Part shown: positions 44,850-55,869 of the stretch, piece after piece
Numbering within the stretch: the first letter of the stretch is position 1
Layout of the letters: each line of letters opens with the position of its first letter
Source of the DNA: Ipomoea triloba
Lineage: Eukaryota; Streptophyta; Magnoliopsida; Solanales; Convolvulaceae
DNA: 64,000 nucleotides
Reading direction: 5' to 3'
Assembly: GCF_003576645.1 (NCBI RefSeq)
Contig: NC_044930.1
Coordinates: 19,520,246 to 19,584,245, forward strand
Position numbers and translations under genes: made by a program
Notes under the pieces: model-generated
The model's input: only the letters and a program-made list of their open reading frames with translations
Databases searched by the model: none
Told to the model about the DNA's origin: nothing

Positions 44850-44852
<3 letters not shown>
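44245..44852. mobile_element. TIR element filled with a TTAAGGTGCGTGA word array
   Basis: Left end ATTCAGTTCATGTGCGGTGG ... TTTCCCGTGCGATTGTGCAGT matches the reverse complement of the right end (GTTCAGTTGCGGGTATAT ... TTCCCATGCGGTTGTGCGGT). Between them are about 20 units of 20-24 bp built on CTTAAGGTGCGTGATTT with variable tails (TTCCTGC, TTTCTT, ATGTATG, TGTGTA). TA arrays lie on both sides. No coding capacity. Confidence 0.7.

Positions 44853-44926
<74 letters not shown>
44853..44926. repeat. (TA)n
   Basis: About 35 TA units at the right edge of the word-array element. Confidence 0.95.
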
Positions 44927-44930
<4 letters not shown>

Positions 44931-45078
44931 AGATTTGTAGAAATAAGTAATTCAAAGTATATCAATATATGATTATATAGGAGAAGTCCATTATAGTTGA
45001 CAATAAGATTAATGTTTAATTTGCATTTTTGTAAAAACAATTATCTAATACTTATTGTAGTTGGTATATATGCTTATT

Positions 45079-45235
45079 CACTACAAAAAAAATAAATAAA
45101 TAAATAAATTGCAAATCGCGACGGAAGAATATCGTCACGAAACAACAAAATTCTATCGCAAATCACATTTTGCGACGAATTGTGATGGAATCCATTCCGT
45201 CGTCTATCATCTTAATTTGCGACGGAAAATTTTCC
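45079..45235 (+). mobile_element. CACTA (En/Spm-like) end fragment
   Basis: Starts CACTACAAAAAAAATAAAT and contains repeated, alternately oriented TTGCGACGGAA / TTCCGTCG words, the subterminal pattern of plant CACTA elements. No opposite CACTA end is seen, so it is truncated. Confidence 0.65.
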
Positions 45236-45249
45236 ATTTGAATGCTACG

Positions 45250-45605
45250 TATATAGCTAGCTAATTAATTCACCAAAGTTCATGTTAAATTTTATATTAT
45301 ATTTATAACACTCTATTCATAGTATATGTTCAACAATTAGGTCAACTCTGATTATGATGAGATTCGAACCTAATACATTTTTATGAAAATCAATGAGTAT
45401 ATAATGAATAATAAATAGTTAATGGAATATTTTGTCATTAAAGTTTATACTAACAGAAAGTAAGAGTATTTAGAAAAAGTAAATAGAGGGTAACATAGAA
45501 AAACTAATAAAAACTACTAAAATAAAAATAATATAAATCATTCATTTCCAAAAATAATTGAACCAACATTTTTTAGTTTTCTAGAAACTATGCCTACAAA
45601 ACTTA
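45250..45605 (-). mobile_element. Helitron-like fragment, interrupted
   Basis: Its text (TATGTTCAACAATTAGGTCA, GATGAGATTCGAACCTAATA, AAAGTTTATACTAACAG) parallels the fragment at 43907-44235. It continues after the Harbinger-like insert at 47059 (TAACTTTATTGACTTTATTA), so one Helitron 5' region was split. Confidence 0.5.
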
Positions 45606-47055
45606 GGGGGTGTATTCAATCACGACTTTCATGAACTTTTAAATACTTTTATCAATTTTAAAAGTTTGGTGGTATTCAATTTAGACTTTTATAAACTCTT
45701 TAAAAGTCTACATGTATTCAATTCAAACTTTTCAAAACTCTTTAAAAGTATACAGGTATTCGATTCAGACTTTTATATAGTTTTTTAAAAGTCTACTTGT
45801 ATTCAAAAAGTTACTGACTTTCACAAACTCTGTCAGAATAGGATTTCTATAGACTTTTTCTTCATTAATATAAATAGATGAAATACAACCCTCCAACCCC
45901 AAACTTTTCAACATTCTCTACAGACTTTTTTTCCTCTATCTAAACTAGGCAAATTTTTCATCAATTTTACGGTACGTTTCAAATCTTTTATAAATACTTT
46001 TTTTTTTATGTTCAAGCAAATTCAACACTCCAACCCCAAACTTTTTAAGATTCTCCACAATTTTTTTTCCTCTATTTAAACCATAAACTCTTCATTAATT
46101 TTACGGTATGTTTCAAACCTTTCATAAGTATCATATACTTTTCTCTAAAAATTATTATTTGATGATGTTTAGAGCAATTTTTTTTTTCTGCGAAACAGCA
46201 GCAAGAATTTCTTGCTGCTGATCGCAGCAAAAAGAAAAAAATAATAAAAAATAAATAAATTGCTGCTTGCAACAGCAGCAGCTCTGTTCACAGCCTGTTA
46301 CAACCAGCAGCAAGTTGCTGCTGGTTGCAACAAACATTTACAATTTAAAATTTTTATTTAATTTATTTGTTTTAAAAAAATTATTAATAATCTAAAAACA
46401 TAATAAATGTGAATGAAGGTTATACCCTTCATTTATGTCCCTTTTTTCCGTTAAGTTTTTTTGTACATTATGCTATAAAAGTTGTACTACATAATATTTT
46501 GGACAAATATACCCCTACTGTTATAACTTCCGTTATCTTTTCCACTATTATTACTATGCACATGCATCCACCATATATTTTCTTATCTTCTTCAATAATA
46601 TATTTTCTTATCTTCTTCAATAATAATAATAATAATATATACACATTAAATATTAGAGTTATAGGTTAGTTATTTTTTAAAATATAAATATCCAATTTAT
46701 AAAAATACTTTACATTATTATTATTAAATTTAAATAAATTTAAAATTTTAATACAAAATACTAATATTGGGCACCTATATTTTGCGCATCGCGCATAAGA
46801 AAAACTAGTATATTAATATAAGTTATAAAATGTTTGTAGGGGTGTATTCAATTTAAATTTTTAATGATTTTTGTAGACTTTTTAATATTAAAAAGTTTTT
46901 AAAAGTTTATAAATGTTTGTCATACAGATATTTACAAACTCTTACAAAGTTTATGAATGTTTAAAAGATTCTAGTAAAGTATACAAAAATTCTATAAAAG
47001 TCAATTAAAATCCATCACTTTAAAATTATTTAAAAGTCTTGATTGAATACACCCC
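45606..47055. mobile_element. Harbinger-like element with TTA duplication
   Basis: Left end GGGGGTGTATTCAATCACGA and right end GATTGAATACACCCC (preceded by AAAAGTCTT) are inverted, flanked by TTA on both sides (45603-45605 and 47056-47058), the TWA duplication of PIF/Harbinger MITEs. Internal subrepeats of TATTCAATTTAGACTTTT occur. A second GGGGTGTATTCAAT at 46839 could pair with the same right end as a 217-bp MITE, so nesting is ambiguous. A Helitron 3' end (46808) lies inside. Confidence 0.6.
46720..46808 (+). mobile_element. Helitron 3' terminus
   Basis: ATTGGGCACC, then the hairpin TGCGCATCGCGCA, then TAAGAAAAACTAG (CTAG at 46805-46808) followed by T. This is the same 3' signature as the Helitrons at 13.2 and 43.9 kb. 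Its 5' end was not located. Confidence 0.6.
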
Positions 47056-47556
47056 TTAATTGACTCTCTATAACTTTATTGACTTTATTAAATTGATATA
47101 GATATAAATATAGATATGAAAAATATTACTGTAATATTTTCGCTTAATTAATTAAAGTTAAAATAGGGTTCCTATATTTTAGCTTGGTTGGGGTTGGGGA
47201 TACAGGATGCTAGCCACATTTCCCTTTTCCACTTGCTTTTCTTGATGACTTTAACCTCAACTTGCGGCCGCTGCGCTCCAAGGTAAAGATTCATACCACG
47301 ATGTGACATTTCTGGCGGCCCACCATCCACTCACATACTACTCAAAAGAGTTTCAGATAATGTTGAAAGCAAGAAAAGGGAATAACTAAACATCATTAAA
47401 CGGCAGAACAACTTTAATTTTTTTTCTTCTACATTATCATAAACATTACCATAATTATTAATTACTAGTATACTACTACATACTAAAGCTGACATGAAAG
47501 TAGAATTTAAAGAAAGTGCATGCTATGTCTTGTGTGGGCCGGCATGCATACATAAA

Positions 47557-49218
47557 TTAAGTTGTAAGAAAATCAGGCTGATTGGTGACTGATCTGACCC
47601 ATGACCATTTATGGTCCCTTGTATCCACCTTATTCTTTGCTGTTGCCACTTCACTCACTGGAATATACGCATAGTTTCCATTTACAGGACCACACACAAA
47701 CCCGGTGTACCCTGCCATCACGCCGTGAATTGCAGCGTGGGCGAGGAGAGTGCAGTATAGATTATCTGGTGCGTTTGCATGAACAGCCCGGATCATGTAC
47801 GTTGGATCAATATACTTTATAGTGAACAGCTGATTCGGGTGAGTCCTACCCCACCAACTCTTCAGCTCCGCCTTCAACCACGCCCCAACGTCCAACAACA
47901 CAGGATTACCTGACTCGTCTCTTTCCTGTCTTTGAGACTCAGTTCTTGGGAGCATGTCCTGTCCGGCCCCCTCCGCGACCACAACGACCGCGTGCCCGCT
48001 CTGCTTGAGTCGGCGTTCGAGGAATTCGAGGAGGCCTCCCTCTCCTTCCAAGTAAAACTCGTTCTCGGGGATCAGACAACAATCCACATCTCGGCTGCTT
48101 AAGGTTGCATGCAGCGCAATGTGTCCTGTGCTGCGCCCCATCAGCTTAACCACCCCTATTCCATTCACTGCACTCACGGCTTCCACGTGGGCTGCACTGA
48201 TCGCTTGCTGCGCCATCTCCACCGCCGTTTGGAACCCGAATGATCTGTCGATAATGCCCACATCATTGTCTACTGTTTTTGGGATGCCTACAACTGAAAC
48301 GTACAGTTTCCTGCGTTCAATTTCGTTGAATATTTCCACTGCCCCACGCATTGTTCCATCTCCACCGATAATGTAAACCTAGCAACACGTGGATCATAGT
48401 TTTTTTTTTTAATCCCATTAGACTGCTCTGATACCAAATTGAAGCATGTACTCAATCTCAACTAAAAATTTTGATACCAAATTGAAACATGTACTCAATT
48501 TCAACTAAAAATTTAAACTGATAGTTAGATTGCAAATTTATGTTTATATGTTATATGATCAAGAAGGATTATAGGTAGGATAAATAATAATATATAATAA
48601 AATGGAATGTACGTATAGTACCTGATTAAAGCCTTGATTTTGGATGGCATCAACAATTTTGTGAAGATCAAATCCGCCTCGAGATGTCTCAAGCATGGTG
48701 CCGCCATTTCTGTGCCACCCGTCTACCATTTTCGGGTCGAGCCGGAGCGGTTCAAAGGAGTAGAACCCGCGGTACCCGGATTTAATCCCGAAGATTTCGC
48801 GAACGCCGTACATCTCCCACAGCCCCACCACCAGCTCCCGGATCACGGTGTTCATCCCGGGGCAGAGCCCGCCGCAGGTGACGATGGCGGCCCGAACTCG
48901 GCCCGGCTCAAAGTAGATTTGCTTCCGTGGCCCGGCTCGGAGGTAGGCCATGGGAGGCGTGGAGGAAGGGAAGGCGCCGGAGAGGTCCAAGGTGCTTTGC
49001 CGGAGGACAACGTCGCCGGCCGAAAGGTAGAAGCCCGGGACGGCGTGGTAGAAGGGGTTGCTGCCCAGCGGGTTGGTTTGGGTTTGGGTTTGGAGGGTTT
49101 GGTCCGGCAGGTAGTCGGCGAGGTGTGAAATGCTCTGTAGCTTCACCTTTGGTATGGAAATCAGGTGGTCCCCATCGCCGTCTTCTTCCCGGTGAACGTT
49201 GACTGACGAGTACGCCAT
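47557..49218 (-). CDS. PFK: ATP-dependent 6-phosphofructokinase (plant type)
   Basis: Two exons on minus, 49218-48622 and 48378-47557, with a 243-bp GT-AG intron (donor AATCAG^GTACTA, acceptor GCTAG^GTTTAC). Phase is zero and the product has 472 residues. It catalyses ATP-dependent phosphorylation of fructose 6-phosphate to fructose 1,6-bisphosphate, the committed step of glycolysis. Motifs: nucleotide-binding [10 protein letters not shown] (about 115-124), GGDGT (204-208), PKTVDND (232-238, catalytic region) and MGRSTGHIA (279-287, fructose-6-phosphate binding). GGDGT rather than a GGDDS-type motif fits ATP rather than pyrophosphate as donor. No plastid transit peptide is evident (short acidic N-terminus with a TQTQTQT run), so cytosolic; probably nearest Arabidopsis PFK2, but that is a recollection. 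Reading frame and motifs are intact. GC content is clearly higher than the surroundings. Confidence 0.93.
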
Positions 49219-49540
49219 GGATGGAAAGATAGGTGCGAGCTAATTAAGTGGTCTATGGAGCGAACAAGAAAATTCCATATTAATTAAACGGCAAATTGAA
49301 AGAAGAGATAGAGTGGACATTCAACGTGGCGGCCGATATCACGGTAACGTGGCGCTATTTCTTGCATCGTTGCATGAGTTTGCATGACACGCTTCAACCA
49401 CACCTCGCTTCCTTGCCCACAAAAGGGGACAAACAGAGTATTTATTCTTAGGAAAATGTTTTTACCATACCATCCTGAATTCTTTTTCTTATATTTCTTT
49501 TTATGTACATTTTATTTATTAAATGTATACAATTAATTGA
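49219..49540 (-). promoter_or_regulatory. Upstream region of the phosphofructokinase gene
   Basis: About 320 bp before the ATG. Two ACGT cores occur in AACGTGGC context near 49327 and 49348, of the kind bound by bZIP factors. No convincing TATA box was identified. Confidence 0.3.
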
Positions 49541-49544
49541 TTAA

Positions 49545-49680
49545 TACTCTCTCAGGCCGGTTACTCACATTAGTCGATCAATAAATCAACTCGCTCACGC
49601 TCTTGTTAAGGTAGTTGGTTCTATACATTGGTCTTGGTCCGTGTTATTGGAAGGGTGATCCTTCGATCTTTGTTTGTGTT
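49545..49680 (+). pseudogene. Possible LINE RNase H tail (relic)
   Basis: A plus-strand frame reads SRSINQLAHALVKVVGS, resembling the C-terminal RNase H block (R-x-N-x-x-A-H-x-L-A) of plant LINEs. GT- and TC-rich text follows, like a LINE 3' region. Very short and decayed. Confidence 0.3.
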
Positions 49681-50882
49681 CTTTTGGTCTTGGTCTGTGT
49701 TATGGCATTGGTCTTTTTACATATTTAACATTAATTTTTTGTGTAGTAGTTTTGAAAATATGTGACGTCAATTTTTTGAAAAGTTGATTTCATAACTCAT
49801 AACTATTATTTTTCTAAACAAAATACTTTCAAACGTCGATTTTTTTGGTTAATACATCAAAACACTTTACAAACTAATATTTTCTATATTTGGATGCCTT
49901 ATAAACATTTACATCTTTATCCAAACATTCGAATAGTCCTCAAATGGTTAATGGCTCTGTACATGTTCATAATTTTTAATAAGTACACTTTAATAAATTA
50001 AAATTGCTATTCACTTTTGTCCCACCACGTCACAAAGTGGAACACATGCGATTGATGATGCAAACTTTACCTTCTGATCTCTTAATTTCAAATGTATACC
50101 ATATATATATATATACCTGCTATAAAATGCATAGTGTTGACGGTTGAGTGATTTATCTCCTCTCATTTTTATAACGAGCCAAGTAACATGTAAATGTAAT
50201 AGATCTTTATTAACAAAGTCATTAATCTAAAAATAATATATACATAATTGAGTTATCTTTATTTATACAATCAAATCAAACAAATACATTACACAATATC
50301 TAAAGACATTAAAATAATAAGTTCCTTCGACTTGCCCCAAGTCTTCAGTCCACAAGCTCAACCTAAATCCTCAATCTTGTTGAATCAAGGCCTCGACCCA
50401 AGTCCGCAATCCAAACAAGTATTCAGCCTTGGTCTAGGCTAATGTCTTCGACCTGACAAGACCATCAACGTCAACATGAATCTAAAATATAAATAAATTA
50501 ATAAAAATAAAATAGATCAGACACATAAATATTTACGTAGAAATCACAAAGGTGAAAATCACAATCCTTTTTTAGCCGTGTCAAACCAAATCTACTTTAT
50601 TTTTAGACTGCATGCTTTGTAGTTTGTACATGTATATTTGTAATAAGCTCAAGCTAGGAATAATTTATGTAATTTCGGAAAAAACTGTAGGGAGATTTTG
50701 GTAGAGCCTAATATGAAGACAAAGATGTTTTCTGAAGATCTAGATGTTCTCCCCTATCTCTCGGCCATGGATCCCTTTTACAGTAGAAGTGTATGACTCT
50801 TCATGGTAATGAAGCATGATTGGTGGGATGACAACCTTGATTATTGGTGCCGGGTGGGATGATATGATTGGTGACACTTAAG
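49681..50882. other. Intergenic, nothing recognised
   Basis: AT-rich with a short TA run near 50101. The C-rich stretch at 50330-50470 (CAAGTC/CCTCGAC words) belongs to no family I can name. Confidence 0.5.
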
Positions 50883-51549
50883 TAGGGCTGTTAACGAACC
50901 GAACATAAACGAACGGAGGCTGTTCGTGTTCGTTTGTTAAGGATTTTGGGGTGTTCGTGTTCGTGTTAGTTTGTTAAGGTTTTTGAAAATCCTGTTCGTG
51001 TTCGTTTGTTAAGCATTCGTTAGTGTTCGTTAACGTTCGCGAACACGTTCACGAACATGTTCGTTAACGTTAACGAACACGTTCACGAATGTGTTCGCGA
51101 ACGTTAACAAACACGTTCACAAACATGTTCACGAACCTGTTCATTTACGTTCACGAACACGTTCGTGAACATTTAATAAACAGACACATGCAATGTTCAT
51201 GAACACAATTTGTTCGTGAACAATAAATAATCTACGTTCATGAACAATTTATATGTTTGTAAACATGTTTGCGAACATTATTAAACGGACATTAAATGAG
51301 CTTGTTCGTGAACATTACTAAACGAACACAAACGAACTTGTTCACGAACACTACTAAACGAACACAAACGAGCTTGTTCGCAAACACTTAGCAAACGAGC
51401 TTACCACTGTTCAGACTCTGTTCGTTTATTAACCGAGCTCTAAATTTTGTTTGTTAATGTTCGTTTACCTTAACAAACGAACATAAACGAACGCTTACTG
51501 AGCTCGAACACGAGTAGTTTGTCGAAAGCTCTGTTCGCTAACACCCCTA
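50883..51549. mobile_element. hAT-like element built of GTTCGTGAACA words
   Basis: Left end TAGGGCTGTTAACGAAC and right end GTTCGCTAACACCCCTA are inverted with two mismatches; CACTTAAG and CCCTTAAG flank them (7 of 8 match), fitting a hAT target duplication. The inside is almost wholly made of GTTCGT, AACGAAC and GTTCGTGAACA palindromic words. No coding content. Confidence 0.75.
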
Positions 51550-52730
51550 CCCTTAAGTGTGGTGGTTTTAGTGCATCTTGACATTCTATGGAATGATTTG
51601 TGTTCTTAATTACATGATAATCACAATTTAATACCCTCATTTGATTTGTAATTGTTGTCATAATTATCCTCCTACGACTACTTTGATCATATTAATTCCA
51701 AAACTTATTGGGCCATTTGGCCTAAGCCATTAATAGCTATTAAGCATTGATAGGCTGATATCTAGGCAATAATGTGCATATATCTAGTTAATTTAAGGTA
51801 CGGTGTCAATCGGGCTAGTTCGTTCAGCTAGTCCTATCAAACTATCGAGCTTATTGACTTTTTTGGTCAAGTTTAAAATTTTTGGTTCTAACCTTAAAAC
51901 TTTAAGCTATCGGACTGACTCAACTAAAACTTTTCACATTTTAAAAATAAAATTCTAAACTTTTAGTTTTAATAAATATCACATTTACACCAATAAATTA
52001 AATATAAACTTTTACATAATTCAATCAATCTAAATCTCCATTCCAAATTCCAAATAAAAACAATTATAATATATTTACTCTATAATATACGGAGTAATAA
52101 TTATAATAAGTTTTTTATTTTCCATTATTTTTTTCATAAAAATATTTTATTTTGTAATAAACTTATTAAACTTTTATTTAAAAATTTAATAAAAATACTA
52201 AAGATGAGCTTACATATAAACATCATATATATTTTGTTCCATATCACTTCTAAAATAAAGAGTCTTAAGTGGCTCGGACAATCACGCTCGCCCATTAGAT
52301 TTCAGGCAAGCCTCTTTGTGTCATCAAATTTATTGGTTTGGGGCTTACTGGATGCCCGGATTGATTGTTTATCAACTTAAAATTTTTTTGCGTTAATCTA
52401 TCGATTTTGGGTTAAGATTGATATTCAATTACTTTAAAATGTATAAAAGTGTCCAAAAAATTATAGGGAGGATACACTGACATTTTTACCTAAAGCAATA
52501 TACAAGGATGCATGTGAACAATAGTTCTGTGGAGTGTGGATTATGTACAAAGAGTCACAATCAGGATAGGAATGGTAAATGATAGATTCTCAATAATACA
52601 TGGAAAGGGTTAAGGAATTATACTGTGCCTAGAATATATAGTCCTAATACGTCCCCACAAACTTAAGGTTCTCTATAGAGAACATTGACCTCTTTTTCAG
52701 ATTAAAACAATAATTCTGAGAAAAATTTTA
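51550..52730. other. Intergenic, nothing recognised
   Basis: AT-rich, with no open frame of note and no element ends found. Confidence 0.5.
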
Positions 52731-53195
52731 GGAATAAGGGTCAAATAAGCCACCGAACTACACACGAAACTGCAATTAGGCTATCGAACTCAAAAACAAT
52801 GCAATTGGGTCTCTGAACTACACAAATTCATGCAAATTAACCCAAAGTGACTTGTTGACTTGATCTTCCGGTTACCAACTTTAAAAATAATATTTTAAAA
52901 TAATTTTAAATAAATTAATTAATTAAAATTAAAATTAAAAAAAAAACAGGAGCAAGTCAATTGGGTCCTTTTTTTAATTTTAAATTTTAAATTTAATTTT
53001 AATTAATTATTTTATTTAAAATTATTTTAAAATATTATTTTTAAAGTTGGTAACCGGAAGATCAAGTCAAACAAGTCACTTTGGGTTAATTTGCATTGAT
53101 TTGTGTAGTTCAGGGATCCAATTGTATTATTTTTGAGTTCAATGGCTTAATTGCAGTTTCGTGTGTAGTTCGGTAGTCTATTTGACCCTTATTCC
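52731..53195. mobile_element. Foldback MITE with 9-bp target duplication
   Basis: Ends GGAATAAGGGTCAAATA and TATTTGACCCTTATTCC; arms of about 190 bp are inverted repeats with scattered changes. AAAATTTTA flanks both sides (52722-52730 and 53196-53204). The arms carry words like CCGAACTACACACGAAACTG and GGGTCTCTGAACTACAC. Confidence 0.9.
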
Positions 53196-53204
53196 AAAAT
53201 TTTA

Positions 53205-54177
53205 TTATTGAACAATCCAATTTACAAAGTACATGAAGAGATGTATTTATAAGAATACAAAGAGTCTTAGTCAGATGAGTGATGATAAACGATATAGATT
53301 CATAGGGAGAGAGAAGGAATGAAGATAAAATGATGGGTTGTTTGTAAGGTATTTATTAGGCTGTGGTTGGATAGACAAAATCTGAGATAGTGCTAGAAGA
53401 GGAGGTGGTGTCACCGATGACGGCAACTGAAAATGATCTTATTATTGATCAATCCATTGTATTTAAAGTACAAAAAGTATGTATTTATAAAAATACAAAA
53501 AGTCACAATAAAAATAGTAAATGATATATTTTCAATAATACGGGAGAAGGAAGAAGAAATTATAGCTTGTCTAAAAAAATTAGTCCTTTGCCTAGAATAC
53601 AGTGCCCTAATAACAAACAATTATATTTTTACCTTCAAATATTTTAGCATCCAAATTGTTCTATCTATGGTTTATTTAGCCTTATCCTTAGCCTCTTGAC
53701 CATAAAACAACACAATTTGAAAACTTAAACGCATTTCATTACTTAACCACAGATTTTTCCGTGTATACGGCTCAAACAAAATTAGTTAATAGCAACCATT
53801 TTTTCTTGGAATATAATTTCTATATCGTCGTGCATGATTGAACTTTAACCACACGATTCACTAGTGTGGCCGCGAGATTAATCTGGGAAGAAATTTTTTA
53901 GACAGCAAGCCCAGCCCAATACAATTGTACACATGTATCATGAGACAGAATATGCATACATACATATATATATATAAGGTATAGTCCAATCAAATTTGAA
54001 GGGAGGGGGATAAGTACTGGAACGATAAATGCGTATGGCCTGTGGCTTTTGAACTGTTAAGATAGAAGAGCCCAGACTGAGGGGATCACAATAAGAGATA
54101 ACCTTAAAACTAGGAATCACTCAACTCTTTTCTAGGCATATTACAATACTATTATTGTTCCTACATGTACCATTAAG
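53205..54177. other. Intergenic upstream of the 54.3-kb gene
   Basis: Contains a partial direct repeat of about 60 bp (53220-53290 and 53450-53520, GTATTTATAAxAATACAAA words) and a short TA run at 53965. No gene recognised. Confidence 0.4.
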
Positions 54178-54345
54178 ATATATAAACATTATTATATATC
54201 CCCACTGATCACAACACACATGCCCCAGATGTGTATTGTTGAGATTGAGATTTAAGGTAACGATGATATGCGGAATGCAATCTCTTTCTTAGGTTTCTGT
54301 TGATTGTATAGATTTTTGTTTGAATTGTCGGAGTAATTAAGGAAG

Positions 54346-54924
54346 ATGGAAAGGCGAGAGAACAAGAAGAGAGGAAGGGAAGGGGAAGAGGCGATGAAAA
54401 GCAGTGAGAAGAGTAACGCGAAAAAGCGGGGATTGTTGTTGTCGGGTGATTCGTGTTTGTGCGATAATAGCAGTTTAGAAGAAGGCGAACAAAGCAATGA
54501 AAATCGTCCTCCTAGGAAGTACGAGGAGGACGAGGATGGCAATGGGTCGGAGGTGGGCGTGTTCGATTTCCCGTGGCTCAAAGAAGGCACCACTTCCAAA
54601 GGCTACTACGATGATGACCACTACGAATGCCGCTTAGAATTCGAGGACTTGGTCGCAGGTTGTTGGTCTGGTGCCTATGATGCCTCTTCCTCGGCCTGCC
54701 TGGATTTTACTGATTTTAGCCTCGACCATCATTTTTTCCAACAAAATTATGATCATCGGACGGCTGCGACGACGATGACGAGGAGGTCGGATAATGATAA
54801 CGATTGCGGCGGAGAGGTGCCAATTCTGCGCGACAAAAATACTATTGAAGAATTGGATGGCATTTGGAGTTCGGTGCTTGATCAGCCCCTTGACAACAAT
54901 ATTGTTAGTTTCCATAAGCTTTAA
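54346..54924 (+). CDS. Acidic plant protein of unknown function, 192 residues
   Basis: Single open frame, ATG 54346 to TAA 54922-54924. A TATA box (ATATATAAAC, about 54177-54187) lies about 160 bp upstream. The N-terminus is basic (MERRENKKRGREGEE, a possible nuclear signal), then a Glu/Asp-rich stretch near residues 60-67. VFDFPWLKEG follows at about 72-81, then a Cys/Trp segment (EFEDLVAGCWSG) and a C-terminal ELDGIWSSVLDQPL. No signal peptide, membrane segment or enzyme motif. Codon use and GC content are gene-like, unlike the flanking AT-rich DNA, and the short conserved-looking Trp motifs suggest interaction motifs of a nuclear regulator. I do not recognise the family. The minus-strand frames overlapping it look like shadows. 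Confidence 0.65.
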   Translation: MERRENKKRGREGEEAMKSSEKSNAKKRGLLLSGDSCLCDNSSLEEGEQSNENRPPRKYEEDEDGNGSEVGVFDFPWLKEGTTSKGYYDDDHYECRLEFEDLVAGCWSGAYDASSSACLDFTDFSLDHHFFQQNYDHRTAATTMTRRSDNDNDCGGEVPILRDKNTIEELDGIWSSVLDQPLDNNIVSFHKL

Positions 54925-55358
54925 CTTGAATTATTGCCAACAAATTTTAGATTAGTCCCACCACATTATTATACCTCTTTTCCTATTTTTATACTGTTTA
55001 GATTACAACTATTATAATTTTTTTTTTTTGGAGTTCATTCCAATTTTAAAGTTAGATTTAAAGTTAATTTCAACTTCGGTTCATGGAGTATTGTATTTGT
55101 TTCATCATTTTTTACCATTGAGTTCAAATTTATTGGATTTTGTCTCTAACTATTGAAAATTTGTTTGTTACTTTTAGTCCTACTACGTCGATAGAGATGT
55201 GTAAATTTAAGTAAAAAATTGGTTAATTGAAAAAAAAATTAGTTCGGCGAGATTTTTTAGACATTTAGTTATTAGTATTTGGTTCTATCAAAAACATCAA
55301 TTAATTGAATTGGCTGATTTTACTGTGTGTATTGATTTATAAAAAAAATTAATTCGGG

Positions 55359-55433
55359 TATTAATTGTGGACATGAGTAGATTGTGTAAGAGTTGGAACA
55401 GTTGTCATTATTGATTTTCGTTATACTGATCGA
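55359..55433 (+). repeat. Fragment of a copia LTR, matching the LTR start at 63.8 kb
   Basis: TTAATTGTGGACAT, GAGTAGATTGTGTAA, CATTATTGATTTTCGTTAT occur here and, with small changes, in the same order at 63818-63895. This suggests the left and right LTRs of one old copia element. Confidence 0.55.
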
Positions 55434-55494
55434 ATGTTGGAATGAAAATTTCTATCGTTACAATATTACACGTCACTTTTCCTTTCTTACTCCC

Positions 55495-55570
55495 AAATCG
55501 GGTTATTTTTTCCTTCCCAAATCGGGTTATTTTTTCCTTTCTTACTCCCAAATCGGGTTATTTTCTATCG
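55495..55570. repeat. Short direct repeat, three copies
   Basis: CCCAAATCGGGTTATTTTTT repeated three times within 76 bp with small length changes. Confidence 0.85.
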
Positions 55571-55869
55571 GGGAGCGCTACAGGCTAAAAGGGAATCAGT
55601 TACAACACGATTGTTCAAGTTGACTATATTTACATAATTGTATTTAGTTTATATGCTTTTGGATATTATTTGATATGGAATATGTTTATGCCTAAAATAT
55701 ATGATATATTCGAATTCATACCATTTTACATACATATTCATAGTAGTTTTATATATACATATTTTTCTAATAAAAAAATAAAAAAAAAAGGATGCAAATA
55801 TTCTATCGTATGTATAAATATATTTTTCGAAAACAAATTATTTTGAAATATACATAAGTTTTTCAAAAA

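Noticed and set aside
44792..45040. 82-codon minus-strand frame
   Set aside because: Crosses a TA array; no protein signature.
47270..47285. GCGGCCGC-containing sequence as a possible vector or linker trace
   Set aside because: A single 8-bp site in continuous genomic-looking sequence; no vector backbone nearby.
48634..49202. Plus-strand frames over the phosphofructokinase gene (up to 164 codons)
   Set aside because: Shadows of the GC-rich coding exon on the other strand.
54252..54599. 115-codon minus-strand frame over the 54.3-kb gene
   Set aside because: Ser/Leu-rich antisense shadow of a Glu/Lys/Arg-rich coding start; no motif.
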